The translations under genes and the position numbers were made by a program. The notes under the pieces were generated by a model. It saw only the letters and a program-made list of their open reading frames with translations, did no database searches and was not told where the DNA came from. Of a stretch of 64,000 nucleotides of DNA, positions 62,001-64,000 are shown one piece after another. The stretch's first letter is position 1; each line of letters opens with the position of its first letter. This DNA is from Dryomyza anilis (Eukaryota > Arthropoda > Insecta > Diptera > Dryomyzidae): assembly GCA_951804985.1 (NCBI GenBank), contig OX638130.1, positions 7,479,259 to 7,543,258 of the forward strand. The letters are read 5' to 3'.

Positions 62001-63881
62001 TCTTCTTTCTTCTTAATCTTACGACTATACTGTGAATCGAGTTCCATTATAAAACCACTCAATTCGAGTATATCCTCGAGGAACAACTGTTCCACGGGGA
62101 AGGTACGACCAGGAATATCAAGCACAGGAATGCCACCAAAGTAGTCGGAAAATAGTTTCGCATTTAAAGTGGCAGACATAAGTATGACCTTTAGATCTTT
62201 GCGTTTTTTAAGAATGCCCTTGAGTATCATCAGTAGAAAATCAGACTCTTCGCTACGTTCGTGCACTTCGTCGACAACAACATGTGACACGGATTCGAGC
62301 AACGGATCAGAGGCCAAGCGACGCAACAAAATACCAGTGGTACAGAATGTAAGACGAGTGCTGGCCGATATTTTATTTTCCAAACGTATTTGATAGCCAA
62401 CAATTTGGCCAATACGATCGGCACGTTCATCAGCAACACGTTCGGCAACACCTATGGCAGAAAGCCGTCGCGGTTGTGTGCAAATAACCTCAACATGTGG
62501 CATGCGATCGGTTTTCTCCAGTTTGGAGGACTGAAACAGCCAATTGTCGAGTATAAATTGTGGCACTTGGGTGGATTTGCCGCAGCCGGTTTCGCCGGAA
62601 ATGACAATGACCTGAAAAAAGAATGTGAAATGTTAAAAAAGCGTTTAATTTGATTAGTTAGTTAATTTGTTAGTATAAATATGAAAAGTAAGAATTATAA
62701 AATTAGGAATTCTGAATACGAAATAAAAGAATTATGAAAAAGATAAATTAAAATTAATAATTATGATAATAATTTTGAATTATAAAGTAAATTTAAAAAA
62801 ATATATATATAAATTATGAAATTAATTAATTTTAAAAACAAGACTTTAAGATGTAAAAATATGGAAAAGTAAGAATTATGAACGATACAAAATTAATTAT
62901 AAAAGATTATAAATCTATATTCGGTAAAAAATAAAAATTTTGACATGGGTACCAATATAAAATAGTAAAAATAGTTATTTTAACATACTAAGTCAGATGG
63001 TGACTTTGGAATGGGTATCCAATATTTTTTTCAAGTACCCCTTTTTATATGTTAAACACTAAAATTTGTATTTATAAAAGAACTCATATTTGAACGCTAT
63101 TTTAGAATATATATTTCTTGTTTACTTTCAAAGTAGGTAAAGTTTGATTTTCAAATTGAATTTCTGAATTTCAATTATTAAATTAAATGGTGTAGTATAA
63201 AAAAAGCAGATTCAGTACCTCATTCCAATTTAAATATTGCTGATACCAGTATGAAAAAATAAAAACACTACGACTAATTTTAATTTAAAAATACCCTTAA
63301 GAATTTAAAAAATCTCACCTGAGAATTGTCCATAATCGATAGAATTTCAGTCATTTTATCAAATGCCGGCAACTTCTGTCTGCCCTGCATCATTTTACGA
63401 TAGCGTTCATCACGTTGACGCTCCATAAACTTGCGTAACAAATTTCGATTCTCCCGTGCGACCTGTTCGGTGCTGCGTTGTGCGCCATCGCCACGCGCCG
63501 TCTGACCACGTTCATAATGTGTAGGCAGTACAACGCTAATACCACTGCCATTGGTCAATTCGTCTGTGGATTGCTCCTCTACATAGAAGAGCGATTTTTC
63601 AGGATCCAAAAAACGTTCATTATCTGCTGCTATAAATTGTGATATTGTTTCGTCCATTTGCAGTTGATCACTTATTGTGTAGACGCATGGCATGCCGTCT
63701 TGTGTGATGTCACAGGCTTCGCGATACAATTTACGTGCTATGCGCAGCAACACCTCACGCGGTATGTCGTGGCAAGTGGTCTTGAGGTAGATGTAAGGTG
63801 CGGCGTAGGGGTAGCGAGTGTCGGACGGAAAGCGCACCTCGAGGTAGAACCATTTTTCGTTGTCGTTTTCGTCAAGCATGC
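59092..63881 (-). CDS. DHX57: DHX57-type DExH-box RNA helicase, C-terminal three quarters (runs off the right edge)
   Basis: Seven exons: 63881-63319, 62611-61885, 61457-61253, 61181-60748, 60400-60078, 59996-59798, 59657-59092; phases agree, 1004 residues to the stop. An RWD-like domain leads ([27 protein letters not shown]), then a basic linker, motif [10 protein letters not shown], Ia [16 protein letters not shown] (with HERSEESDF), [46 protein letters not shown], the ratchet/HA2 region ([43 protein letters not shown]) and an OB-fold end. RWD upstream of a DEVH helicase is diagnostic for DHX57; the human protein is about 1386 aa, so a UBA/zinc-finger N-terminus is expected beyond the right edge. 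Known: ATP-dependent RNA helicase family; the cellular role of DHX57 is poorly defined. Confidence 0.92.
60450..60735. mobile_element. Inverted-repeat element ('ATAGACAATT' family) in a helicase intron
   Basis: TTTTTGACAAATTTTGTACAG at the left resembles the interior of the 2.8-kb element (TTTTTTGACAAATTTTATATAG). The right end TTTAAATTGTCTATGCGCC matches its terminus. It lies in the intron between exons 4 and 5 of the helicase portion. Confidence 0.55.
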
Positions 63882-64000
63882 CTTAAAGAAAATGTTTATA
63901 GAATTTTAACTAAAAATTTATTTTTTCATTACAAATATCTTCATTAATTTGAATTTTTTCTACGAACAAATAATTTACTAAAATTAAATTTTATTTTATT

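Overview
This is an insect nuclear DNA window, very probably from a higher fly (Diptera, perhaps a tephritid fruit fly; the species is an inference). The evidence is strongly AT-rich DNA, split genes with GT-AG introns (many 50-70 bp), a ZAD-type zinc-finger gene, and dense non-coding tracts packed with small DNA transposons, tRNA-derived SINEs and LINE fragments. Most of the 64 kb is non-coding. The real genes were assembled by eye from exons with matching splice phases.

Layout: 0.1-7.6 kb (minus), 5' part of a ZFYVE1/DFCP1-type gene whose FYVE fingers lie beyond the left edge; a possible alternative first exon is at 14.6 kb. 7.7-16.9 kb: repeats, including a Helitron-like element with a defective Tc1/mariner element nested in it. 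16.9-17.2 kb (minus): two candidate exons of an unidentified small gene. 18.1-28.3 kb (plus): complete five-exon Rilpl (RILP-like) gene with introns full of nested transposons. 28.3-43.5 kb: gene-free, with palindromic TIR elements, a hAT element and SINEs. 43.5-44.8 kb (plus): single-exon membrane-anchored protein of unclear function. 45-50.9 kb: repeats and a LINE fragment. 50.9-57.4 kb (minus): complete five-exon ZAD-C2H2 zinc-finger gene with a LINE in intron 1 and about 1.35 kb of 8-bp satellite in intron 4. 59.1-63.9 kb (minus): 3' seven exons of a DHX57-type DExH helicase that continues past the right edge.

The genes do not form an obvious pathway. ZFYVE1 (ER/omegasome membranes) and RILPL (Rab effector) both concern membrane traffic, but neighbourhood alone does not imply co-function. 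No new multi-gene system was found. The most informative signals are structural: a Tc1/mariner remnant beside the fold-back MITEs derived from its 5' end, layered insertions with readable target duplications, a SINE whose 3' tail matches a LINE in the same window, a highly homogeneous octanucleotide satellite inside a gene, and several unannotated candidate exons.

Coordinates of exon edges were counted by hand. Phases sum correctly for Rilpl (406 aa), the zinc-finger gene (721 aa), the helicase portion (1004 aa) and the ZFYVE1 portion (497 codons). Edges of repeats are approximate.
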